Shown piece after piece: positions 51,497 to 59,072 of a DNA stretch of 64,000 bases. The translations under genes were made by a program, and so were the position numbers. Source of the DNA: Streptomyces canus 299MFChir4.1 (GTDB lineage: Bacteria > Actinomycetota > Actinomycetes > Streptomycetales > Streptomycetaceae); assembly GCF_000383615.1 (NCBI RefSeq), contig NZ_KB911602.1, forward strand, positions 83,896 through 147,895, in the 5' to 3' direction. Position 1 is the stretch's first letter; every line of letters starts with the position of its first letter. The notes beneath the pieces were generated by a model. The model saw only the letters and a list, made by a program, of their open reading frames with translations. It was not told the origin of the DNA and searched no databases.

Positions 51497-53499
51497 AGCC
51501 TGAGGACGGCGACGCCCCTCGGGTCGAGAGTGAGCGGGTCGCCCGCCTCGGTCCGCTTGCCGGTGAGCAGGTCGGTCGCGGTGTCGTGAGCGGTCAACTC
51601 GACCGGCTCAGCCGTGTGGTTGAGGAGGAAGCGCAGGCGGGTTCCGTCGGGCGCGACACGGGTCGCGGTCTCAAGGCCCTCGTGATCGGCGTACGGGCCG
51701 ATGAGACCGTGGCGGGCCAGAACGCGGCGGACCACCTGGTCCACGCCGGGCTGGTCCAGGGCGGTGGCGACGTACCAGCCCTCGCCCTGCCCGTACCGGT
51801 TGCGGGTGACGGCGGCGGTGCCCGCGTAGAAGTCCGTGCCGTACGTGGCGATGGTCTCGGCGCCCCTCAGCTGCACGATCTCGAAGACGAGGCGTCCCGA
51901 TGATCCGATTTCGGGGACGGGCTGGGCGAACTCCGCCTGGCGGGAGTCCCATTCGTCGATCCGGATGCCCATCAGGGGCGCGAGGAGACCGGGGACGTCC
52001 GCGAGGAAGGCCCGGTCGTGTTCGTCGACGCGACCGGAGAGGAAGGTGGCGAGGACCGTGCCGCCGCGTTCCGCCACCGCTTCGAGGCGGGTGGCGAGGT
52101 CGCCCCTGACCATGTGCAGGGCGGGGGCGAGGACCACGTCGTACGGGGTGAGGTCGGCGGTGTGCGCCACGACGTCCACGTCGGCGCCTGCCTCGCGGGC
52201 GGCCCGGTAGTAGGGGTGAACCACGTCCAGGTACTTGACCAGCCGGGACGGGCCGTCGGAGATCTCCAGGGCCCACCAGCTGTCCCAGTCGAAGAGCAGG
52301 GCGGTGCGGGCGGGGGTGCGGGCGCCGAGGGAGGCATCCCCGAGCTGCTCCACCTCCGCGCCCAACGCGGCCACTTCCCGGTACACCCGGGTGTCGTCGC
52401 GGCCCGCGTGGCCGATGACCGCTCCGTGGTACTTCTCGCAGGCTCCCCGGGAGGCCCGCAGCTGGAAGTAGAGGGCCGCGTCGGCGCCGTGCGCGATCGC
52501 CTGGAAGGTGGCCAGGCGCAACTCCCCCGGTCTGCGCAATGGGTTGACGTCACGGCTGGCCGTCGTGGACGGGGTCTGCTCCATCAGCCAGAAGGGGGCA
52601 CCGTCCTTGAGGCCGCGCATCAGGTCGTGGGCCAGGGCGGCCCAGGGCGGCGGGGCGTCCAGGGGCGGGTAGCTGTCCCAGGACGCGAAGTCGAGGTGGG
52701 ACGCCCAGCGGTGATAGTCGAGGGGGCGAAACATGCCCATGAAGTTGGTCGTGGCGGGGGTGACCGGATCACGGGCGCGGATCACCTCCTTCTCGGCGAG
52801 GAAACAGCCGAGCAGCGCGTCGGTGGTGAAGCGGAAGTAGTCGAGCGTGATGCCCTGGAAGGCGGTGTGGTCGGGGCCTCGCCAGTGCTCGGTGAGGGCG
52901 CTCGGCGGTTCGATCTCCTCTAAAGAGGTGTAGCGGTGCGACCAGAACGTCGTCCACCAGGCGTCGTTGAGGGCGTCGAGGGTGCCGTACCGATCCCGCA
53001 GCCAGTCACGGAAGGCGGCGGCGCACAGGTCGCAGTAACAGGTCCCGCCGTACTCGTTGTTGATGTGCCAGGCGAGCAACGCCGGGTGATCCGCGTACCG
53101 TTCGGCGAGCCGGGACGCCATCTCCGTGGCCAGTCGGCGGTATGCCGGTGAGCTGGGGCAGAAGTTGTGGCGCTGGCCGTAGCGGTGCCTGCGGCCCTCG
53201 AAGTCGGTCCGGTTGACCTCGGGGTACCTCTTCGCGAGCCAGGGCGGCAGGGCGGCCGTACCGGTGGCCAGGCAGACCTGCCGGTCCTCGGCCGCGGCCC
53301 GGTCCAGGACGCGGTCGAGGACCGTGAAGTCATAGGTGTCCTCGGCGGGTTGGGTGAGCGCCCAGGAGAAGACGCCGACGGTGAGGGTGTCGATGCCGGC
53401 CCGGGTGAACAGCCGGTGGTCCTCGTCCCAGACCTCCTGCGGCCACTGCTCGGGGTTGTAGTCGCCGCCATAGGGGATCTTGGAGCTCGACGGGCTCAT
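51490..53499 (-). CDS. GH42 beta-galactosidase
   Basis: 669 residues, cytoplasmic. The acid/base E149 lies in HINNEYGG and the nucleophile E307 in FWLMEQTPS. Four Cys typical of the GH42 zinc site are present (C114 in NFCPSSP; C154, C156 and C159 in CYCDLC). The C-terminal part contains the trimerisation and beta domains. GH42 enzymes act on beta-galactosides and sometimes alpha-L-arabinosides from plant cell walls. The ATG at 53499 overlaps the stop of the DUF624 gene (ATGA), so it is the last gene of a coupled operon that starts with two permeases. The substrate is likely an oligosaccharide imported by that system. Confidence 0.93.
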   Translation of the reverse strand: MSPSSSKIPYGGDYNPEQWPQEVWDEDHRLFTRAGIDTLTVGVFSWALTQPAEDTYDFTVLDRVLDRAAAEDRQVCLATGTAALPPWLAKRYPEVNRTDFEGRRHRYGQRHNFCPSSPAYRRLATEMASRLAERYADHPALLAWHINNEYGGTCYCDLCAAAFRDWLRDRYGTLDALNDAWWTTFWSHRYTSLEEIEPPSALTEHWRGPDHTAFQGITLDYFRFTTDALLGCFLAEKEVIRARDPVTPATTNFMGMFRPLDYHRWASHLDFASWDSYPPLDAPPPWAALAHDLMRGLKDGAPFWLMEQTPSTTASRDVNPLRRPGELRLATFQAIAHGADAALYFQLRASRGACEKYHGAVIGHAGRDDTRVYREVAALGAEVEQLGDASLGARTPARTALLFDWDSWWALEISDGPSRLVKYLDVVHPYYRAAREAGADVDVVAHTADLTPYDVVLAPALHMVRGDLATRLEAVAERGGTVLATFLSGRVDEHDRAFLADVPGLLAPLMGIRIDEWDSRQAEFAQPVPEIGSSGRLVFEIVQLRGAETIATYGTDFYAGTAAVTRNRYGQGEGWYVATALDQPGVDQVVRRVLARHGLIGPYADHEGLETATRVAPDGTRLRFLLNHTAEPVELTAHDTATDLLTGKRTEAGDPLTLDPRGVAVLRLQ

Positions 53500-54329
53500 G
53501 CGGTGAAGTCCTCCTGGGTCTCGGCGATCACCGGACGGCTGCTGTGCAGCAGGGACAGCAGCAGCGGGGCCGCGAGCAGGGCGGGCAGCGCCTCGGTCAG
53601 TACGGCGGTCCCGGCGGCCGTCAGGACGAGCAGCGAGGCGGCGCCGAGGGTGGCGCGGCCGTGCCGGAACAGGAAGTACCCGGCGAGGCGTGCGGTGTCC
53701 CTGGCCCGGAAGGCGAACAGGGCGGTGAGGACGAGCGCGTGGGCGCCCCACAGGAGGGAGCCGACGCCGACGGCCGCGAGCAGCACCGCCCACCAGCGGG
53801 GCAGGCCGGTGGCGGTGAAGTGGGTGAGCGTGAACGCGATGACCGTGAGCCAGGCCAGCATGGGTGTCCACAGCTTCAGGGCGGGGACGGCGTTGAGCCG
53901 CCAGCCGCGCCAGTAGCAGCGGGCCGGGTGGAGGTCGGCGAGGTCGCGGTCACGGCGGTCGAGGGCGTACAGGGCGGCGGCCGTCGCCGGACCGAGGGGC
54001 AGCAGGCATACGGCGGCGAGCGGGAGGTTGGCCGGGGCCGGGCCCAGCAGGAGCAGTCCCGCCAGGCCCGGGGAGGCGGCGACGAGGAGCAGGGCCTCGA
54101 CGGTGAGGAGGGTGTGGATCAGGGCTGCGGCGCGGGAGAGGGAGCCGGTGCCGAAGGAGGGGGCGGGGGGTTCGCGGTCCTCCGGCGGCCGCTGCCCCGC
54201 GGGCGGGCGGCGCGGGGCGGTGCCGGGTCGGTCGGCGGGCGGGGTGTCGTGGGACCCCGCCCTGGCACGACCGGTCGCCGCCCGTACCCGGCCGGTACGG
54301 CCCGGCTCGGCGGGGACGCGGAGGATCAC
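53496..54329 (-). CDS. DUF624 (YesL-like) membrane protein
   Basis: 277 residues from GTG 54329, which overlaps the stop of the binding-protein gene (GTGA). The first 65 residues are Arg/Pro-rich and disordered. Then come about five to six hydrophobic helices (LIHTLLTVEALLLVAASPGLAGLLLLGP, LPLGPATAAALYALDRRD, LKLWTPMLAWLTVIAFTLTHF). DUF624 proteins such as YesL often sit beside LplA/B/C-type oligosaccharide importers, as here, and may assist transport; the mechanism is not known. The gene is embedded between the lipoprotein and GH42 genes with overlaps on both sides, so it belongs to this transport unit. Confidence 0.82.
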   Translation of the reverse strand: MILRVPAEPGRTGRVRAATGRARAGSHDTPPADRPGTAPRRPPAGQRPPEDREPPAPSFGTGSLSRAAALIHTLLTVEALLLVAASPGLAGLLLLGPAPANLPLAAVCLLPLGPATAAALYALDRRDRDLADLHPARCYWRGWRLNAVPALKLWTPMLAWLTVIAFTLTHFTATGLPRWWAVLLAAVGVGSLLWGAHALVLTALFAFRARDTARLAGYFLFRHGRATLGAASLLVLTAAGTAVLTEALPALLAAPLLLSLLHSSRPVIAETQEDFTA

Positions 54330-55981
54330 CCGTTCTCCTTCCTGAACCGCTCGTGCGCCTTGTTGTGCAGGTCGACGAGTTGCTGCATGTTCTTCGCCTT
54401 CAACTCGGCGAGATACGCGTCCCACTCGGACATCGGGCGCTTGCCGAGCACGAACTGGAGGGTGTTCTGGATGGCGTGGTCCTTGAGCGGGGTGTCCCAG
54501 AGGGTCGCCTGCTCCTGCTCGAAGGACTGCAGGGGGTGGGCCGGGTCGACGGGCAGTTCCTTGCGCTGGGACATGACGTCCTGGAACTTCTTCTCGTCGG
54601 GGCTGAAGTTGGAGGAGACCAGCTCCCAGCTGCCGCCGTAGGTGAACACGCCGTTGAAGAAGCCGTAGTCCTTCTGTAGATCCTTGGGGGCGTCGGGATC
54701 GGAGCCCATCAGCGAGATGCCGGGCTTCAGCGTGTACTTACCGCCGGACTCGGTGTAAGTGACGCCCTCCACACCCCACTTGCAGAACTTCTGGCCCTCG
54801 TCGGAGTACCAGAGCCAGTCCACGAACTGCATCATCGCGACGAAATCCGCGCTCTTGAGGGCCTTGCTGGAGATCATGACGCCGTTCTCCAGCCGGATGC
54901 CGCTCAGCAGGATCGGGCCGGCCGGGCCGAGTGGCACCGGGACCATCTCGATCTTCGCGCCCTTGACCTGCTTGCCCAGGTTGTAGCGGTAGTTCTGCAC
55001 CAGCTCCTGGGGGTTGGCGCTGATCGCGTAGGACTTCTGGGCCAGCAGCTTCTGCACGGCCTGGTCGTCCTGCTGGGTGAAGCTCTCGGGGTCGAGGAGC
55101 TTCTCGGCGACGATCTTTCGCAGGAACTCGATCATCTGCCGGTAGGCGTCCTGGGCGGCCGTGAAGACGAACCTCTGCGCCTTGGTGTCGAAGCTGATGT
55201 TGTCGTACGTCCAGCCGGCCTTCACCCCGTAGGCCTGGCCGAGGTACTGGAACAACGCCCCGCAGGGGAAGGGGGTGTTGGTGCTCCAGCGGTCGGTCCA
55301 GGGGTATTTCTCGGGGTACTCGGCCTTGAGCGCCTTGAGGACGTCGTACACCTCGTCCCAGGTCGTGGGCAGGGTCAGTCCGTGCTTGTCGAGGATGTCC
55401 GTGCGGAAGGACAGCGAGTAGCCGGACTTCGGCTTCTCGTGCAGGCCGGGCAGCAGGTAGTACCTGCCGTCGGACTGGCGGATGGAGTCGAGCTCGGGTT
55501 CGAGCTTCCACTTCTTCACCTTGTCCCGGAAGTTGGGCATCAGGTCGACGTACTCGCTGACCGGCAGGATCGCGCCCGAGGACACGAAGGCGACCTCGCC
55601 GGGGTGGTACGTCTTCGGGATGATGAAGGGGGCGTCGCCCGCGCCGATGAGGACGCTGCGCTTCTTCTCGTAGTCGGCCAGCGGGACGTCGAGGGGTTTG
55701 ATCGTGATGCCGGTACGCCGCGTGACCTCCTTCCAGAACAGCCAGTCCTTCTTCAGGGGGTAGACCGGGTTGTCGTTGTGCAGCATGGAGAAGGACAGCG
55801 CCTTGGTGGCCTTGAACTGCTGGCCGGCCCGGTACTCCTTCATCGCTCCGTTCTGCTTCTTGGAAAGGTCCTTGGAGTCCCCTCCGTCGTCGCCGCTGCC
55901 GCAGCCCGTGAGGGTGGCGAGACCGATGAATCCCGCGGCGGCGAGGATCTGACGCCGTGACAGCTGTCCTGGGTTCTCCAC
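54326..55981 (-). CDS. LplA/YtcQ-type oligosaccharide-binding lipoprotein
   Basis: 551 residues. Signal peptide with SRRQILAAAGFIG and lipobox LTGC (Cys27). The large binding domain is of the LplA/YtcQ kind: FSMLHNDNPVYPLKKDWLFWKEVTRRTGITI, DYEKKRSVLIGAGDAPFIIPKTYHPGE, TTWDEVYDVLKALKAEYPEKYPWTDRW and GVEGVTYTESGGKYTL are typical. It presents an oligosaccharide to the two permeases encoded upstream. GGGAG precedes the GTG at 55981. The stop overlaps the DUF624 start. The ligand is probably a galactoside, arabinoside or xylan-derived oligosaccharide given the GH42 gene in the operon; this is inference. Confidence 0.9.
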   Translation of the reverse strand: MENPGQLSRRQILAAAGFIGLATLTGCGSGDDGGDSKDLSKKQNGAMKEYRAGQQFKATKALSFSMLHNDNPVYPLKKDWLFWKEVTRRTGITIKPLDVPLADYEKKRSVLIGAGDAPFIIPKTYHPGEVAFVSSGAILPVSEYVDLMPNFRDKVKKWKLEPELDSIRQSDGRYYLLPGLHEKPKSGYSLSFRTDILDKHGLTLPTTWDEVYDVLKALKAEYPEKYPWTDRWSTNTPFPCGALFQYLGQAYGVKAGWTYDNISFDTKAQRFVFTAAQDAYRQMIEFLRKIVAEKLLDPESFTQQDDQAVQKLLAQKSYAISANPQELVQNYRYNLGKQVKGAKIEMVPVPLGPAGPILLSGIRLENGVMISSKALKSADFVAMMQFVDWLWYSDEGQKFCKWGVEGVTYTESGGKYTLKPGISLMGSDPDAPKDLQKDYGFFNGVFTYGGSWELVSSNFSPDEKKFQDVMSQRKELPVDPAHPLQSFEQEQATLWDTPLKDHAIQNTLQFVLGKRPMSEWDAYLAELKAKNMQQLVDLHNKAHERFRKENG

Positions 55982-56018
55982 GGATACTCCCTTGTTCCGT
56001 AAGTGACATGACGGGCTG

Positions 56019-56888
56019 TCAGCCCTTGACCGCGCCGAGCATCACGCCCGAGACGAAGAAGCGCTGGACGAACGGGTACACGCAGATGATCGGCAGCGCG
56101 GTGAGCACGATCGTGACGGCCTGGATGCTCGCGCCGACCTGGCTGAGCTCCGGGGTGCCGGCGCCCGCGTTGCCGCCGCCGGTGGCGCCCGCGATGAGGT
56201 TGCGCAGATAGACGGTGACCGGCATCAGATCGGACTGGTCCATGTAGAGGAACGCGCTGAACCAGGAGTTCCAGAAGGACACCGTGTAGAAGAGGACCAT
56301 GGTCGCGACGACCGCCTTGGACAGCGGCAGCACGACCCTGAAGAGGATGCCGTAGGTGTTCAGGCCGTCGATCTGCGCGGCCTCCTCCAGCTCCGTCGGC
56401 AGGCTCTCGAAGAAGGCCTTCATCACCAGCAGGTTGAAGACGCTGATCGCGTTGGGCAGGGCGATCGCCCAGACACTGTTCTTCAGTCCGAGCTCGGTGA
56501 CCAGGATGTAGTTGGGGATCAGGCCGCCGGTGAAGAACATCGTGAAGACGGCTATGCCGACGAGCACCCCGCGCCCCTTGAGGTGCTTCTTCGACAGGAC
56601 GTAGGCGTAGCAGGTCGTCAGGGCCATGGCCACGACGGTGGACACGACCGTGTAGAACACCGTGTTGCCGTAGTTCCGCCAGAACATCGAGTCCTGGAAG
56701 ACGATCCGGTACGTGGTGAGGTTGAACCCCTTGGGCCACAGGGTCACTTCACCGGCCCGGATCTGCCGTTCCCCGCTGAAGGACCGCGCGACGATGTTGG
56801 CGAACGGGTACAGGGTCACCAGCACGACGAGGGTGAGGACCACCCCGTTGACGCCCTGGAAGACCCGGTAGGAGCGGCTCGGCCTCAC
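56019..56888 (-). CDS. LplC/YtcP-type sugar ABC permease
   Basis: 289 residues. Typical segments: RVFQGVNGVVLTLVVLVTLYPFANIVARSFSGERQIRAGEVTLWPKGFNLTTYRIVFQD, then FFTGGLIPNYILVTELGLKNSVWAIALP and the EAA loop LEEAAQIDGLNTYGILFRVVLPLSK. The C-terminal QRFFVSGVMLGAVKG is the family ending. It pairs with the upstream LplB-like permease. GTG 56888 overlaps that gene's stop (GTGA); GTG 56891 is an equivalent alternative. No ATPase gene accompanies the pair, so MsiK is presumed. Confidence 0.9.
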   Translation of the reverse strand: MRPSRSYRVFQGVNGVVLTLVVLVTLYPFANIVARSFSGERQIRAGEVTLWPKGFNLTTYRIVFQDSMFWRNYGNTVFYTVVSTVVAMALTTCYAYVLSKKHLKGRGVLVGIAVFTMFFTGGLIPNYILVTELGLKNSVWAIALPNAISVFNLLVMKAFFESLPTELEEAAQIDGLNTYGILFRVVLPLSKAVVATMVLFYTVSFWNSWFSAFLYMDQSDLMPVTVYLRNLIAGATGGGNAGAGTPELSQVGASIQAVTIVLTALPIICVYPFVQRFFVSGVMLGAVKG

Positions 56889-57865
56889 CACAGGCTGGTC
56901 CCCACTGTGCGGCGCGAGAGCGTGTTGGCGGTCGTGATCAGGACCAGGCCGATGACCGCCTCGAACAGGCCGATCGCGGCCGCGTAACTGAAGCTGTTGG
57001 ACTCGACACCGGCCCGGTAGACGTAGGTCGAGATCACGTCGGCGCTCGGGTAGGTCAGCGGGTTGTACAGCAGCAGGACCTTCTCGAAGCCGACCGCCAT
57101 GAACGTGCCGACGTTGAGGATCAGCAGCGTGACCATGGTGGGCCGGATGCCGGGCAGGGTGACGTGCCAGATCTGCCGCCAGCGGTTGGCGCCGTCGATC
57201 CGCGCGGCCTCGTAGAGGTCCTCGTCGATGGTGGTGAGCGCGGCGAGGTAGAGGATCGTGCCCCAGCCGGCGGTCTGCCAGATCTCCGAGCCGACGTAGA
57301 TCGTCCTGAACCAGTCGGGTTCCTGGATGAACCGGATCTCGTCGTGGCCGAACCAGCCGAGGGCGTGGTTGACCGGCCCGTCGGTGGCGAGCATCTGCAT
57401 CGTGAGGCCCGCGACGATCACGATCGACAGGAAGTGCGGGAGGTAGGAGACCGACTGCACGAACCGCTTGAGGGAACGCCGGCGCACCTCGTTGAGCAGC
57501 AGGGCCAGAACGATCGGGATCGGGAAGCAGAACACCAGCGTGAGTCCGCCGAGCCACAGGGTGTTGCGGAACACCTGCCAGAAGGTCGGGTCGCTGAGGA
57601 ACATGCGCACATAGCGCAGGCCCACCCAGTCCTCGCCGAACATCGAGCCGCCGGGCTCGAAGCGCCGGAACGCGATCACGTTGCCGATCATCGGCAGATA
57701 GCGGAACACCAGGAAGAACAGCAGCGGCAGGACCGCCAGGGAGTAGAGCTGCCAGTCGCGCCGCAGGGCCCGGCGCCATCCACCGCGCGGCGCGGGGCGG
57801 GCGACGGCTCCGGGCAGGTCTTCGACGCTGGACGGTGGAGAGGCCGACTTGACGGATGTGCTCAT
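56885..57865 (-). CDS. LplB-type sugar ABC permease
   Basis: 326 residues from ATG 57865 (GAGAGGAC upstream). After about 45 polar residues come six helices: RDWQLYSLAVLPLLFFLVFRYLPMIGNVIAFRRFEPGGSMFGEDWVGLRYVRMFLSDP is the LplB opening, and the EAA loop is LYEAARIDGANRWRQIWHVTLPGI. It is the first gene of the transport/GH42 operon, driven by a strong promoter at 57931-57960 with a CGAAACTTTCG operator in the leader. The order permease-permease-binding protein-DUF624-GH42 is fully coupled except between permease 2 and the lipoprotein gene (37-base gap). Confidence 0.9.
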   Translation of the reverse strand: MSTSVKSASPPSSVEDLPGAVARPAPRGGWRRALRRDWQLYSLAVLPLLFFLVFRYLPMIGNVIAFRRFEPGGSMFGEDWVGLRYVRMFLSDPTFWQVFRNTLWLGGLTLVFCFPIPIVLALLLNEVRRRSLKRFVQSVSYLPHFLSIVIVAGLTMQMLATDGPVNHALGWFGHDEIRFIQEPDWFRTIYVGSEIWQTAGWGTILYLAALTTIDEDLYEAARIDGANRWRQIWHVTLPGIRPTMVTLLILNVGTFMAVGFEKVLLLYNPLTYPSADVISTYVYRAGVESNSFSYAAAIGLFEAVIGLVLITTANTLSRRTVGTSLW

Positions 57866-57895
57866 GCTCGGTCCTCTCAGACGGAGACATGGAAC

Positions 57896-57906
57896 CGAAA
57901 CTTTCG
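57896..57906. promoter_or_regulatory. LacI-type operator CGAAACTTTCG
   Basis: CGAAACTTTCG is a perfect odd dyad 30 bases before the permease ATG. It matches CGAA-N-TTCG-type sites described for xylan and xylo-oligosaccharide regulation in Streptomyces (BxlR and xylanase promoters, from memory). A second dyad TTACCGGTAA lies at 57912-57921, between it and the -10 box. Confidence 0.6.
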
Positions 57907-57930
57907 AGCTCTTACCGGTAACTGCGCGGC

Positions 57931-57960
57931 AACTTAGAGGCACGAAGAAAGCGCTGTCAA
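57931..57960 (-). promoter_or_regulatory. Promoter of the GH42 transport operon
   Basis: On the reverse strand, TTGACA (57955-57960) and TAAGTT (57931-57936) are spaced by 18 bases, one of the best consensus promoters in the window. The two dyads just downstream put it under likely repressor control. The same 203-base gap must also serve the divergent esterase-like gene. Confidence 0.7.
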
Positions 57961-58068
57961 TGGGGCGGACAGGAGATACGTGGGGCAGGAGTGGGGTAGA
58001 ACCGGGAGGCCCTATCCCATGACTCTCCGCAAGTTTCACTACTTGGACCGACTCATGCGAGGTGCCCT

Positions 58069-59072
58069 GTGCCTGCGTTCGACCTGCCCGTCGCGGAGCT
58101 GGAGCACTACCGTCCCGATGTCCAGGAACCCCCGGATTTCGACGAGTTCTGGCGTGACACCCTGAAGGAGGCGGCACAGACGGACGTGTTGGTGTCGATG
58201 CGCCCGGCTCGGAGCGGACTGCGGCTGACCGAGACCTGGGACATCGCGTTCCGGGGCTTCGCCGGCGACCCGGTACGCGCCTGGTACAGCAGACCCGCCG
58301 GGGTGCGCGAGGCACTGCCCGCGGTCGTCGAGTACGCCGGCTACGGCCGCGGGCGCGGCCTTCCGCACGAGCGGCTGACCTGGGTGAACGCCGGATACGC
58401 GCATCTGCTGATGGACAACCGCGGCCAGGGCGACCAGTACGGCAACGGTGGCGCGACCCCCGACCCGCACGCCTCGGCACCGGGCGGCCCGGGTCCCGCG
58501 GTACGGGGCCTGCCCGACCCCCGCACCTACCACTACCGGCGGCTCATCACGGACGCGGTACGTGCGGTGCAGGCGGTGCGGGCGCTCCCGGATGTGGACG
58601 GGCGGCGCGTCGCGGCGGTCGGCAACAGTCAGGGCGGCGGACTGGCGCTGGCGGTCGCGGGACTGGTGCCGGATCTGGCGGCGGTCCTGGTCACCGCGCC
58701 CTTCCTGTGCGGCATCCGACGCGCTCTGGACCTCACCGACGCGAGTCCGTACGGCGAGATCAGCGCCTACCTCTCTGTGCACCGGGGAGCGGAGGAGGCC
58801 GCCTATCGCACGCTCTCCTATGTGGAGGGCGTCTCCTTCGCGCGGCGCGCCGCGGCCCCGGCCCACTTCGGGACCGGCCTGCGGGACACGGTGTGCCCGC
58901 CGAGCGGGGCGTACGCGGCCTTCAACCGCTACGGCGAGCTGACCGGCGTGGACCCCCGAAAGGAGATCCACGCCTATCCGTACACGGCCACGAGGGGGGC
59001 GACGCCGTGCAGGTGCGGCGCCAACTCGACTGGCTGGGCGAGGTGTTGGAGGTCAGTCGACAGCCAGCGTGA
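58069..59072 (+). pseudogene. Acetyl-xylan esterase-like (CE7) gene with a frameshift
   Basis: The frame from GTG 58069 encodes a CE7-type alpha/beta hydrolase: FDLPVAELEHYRP at the start, VVEYAGYGRGRG, nucleophile Ser in VAAVGNSQGGGLALAVAGL and acid Asp in FGTGLRDTVCPPSGAYAAFNRYGEL. CE7 enzymes deacetylate xylo-oligosaccharides. At about 58984 one base seems missing: the frame goes on as YTATRGATPC, while the next frame gives GHEGGDAVQVRRQLDWLGEVL and a stop at 59072, the normal ending with the catalytic His (codon 58989-58991). Restoring one base gives 334 residues. As read, the protein would have a foreign 150-residue tail antisense to the GH92 gene and no catalytic His. A sequencing error is possible. 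Confidence 0.8.
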
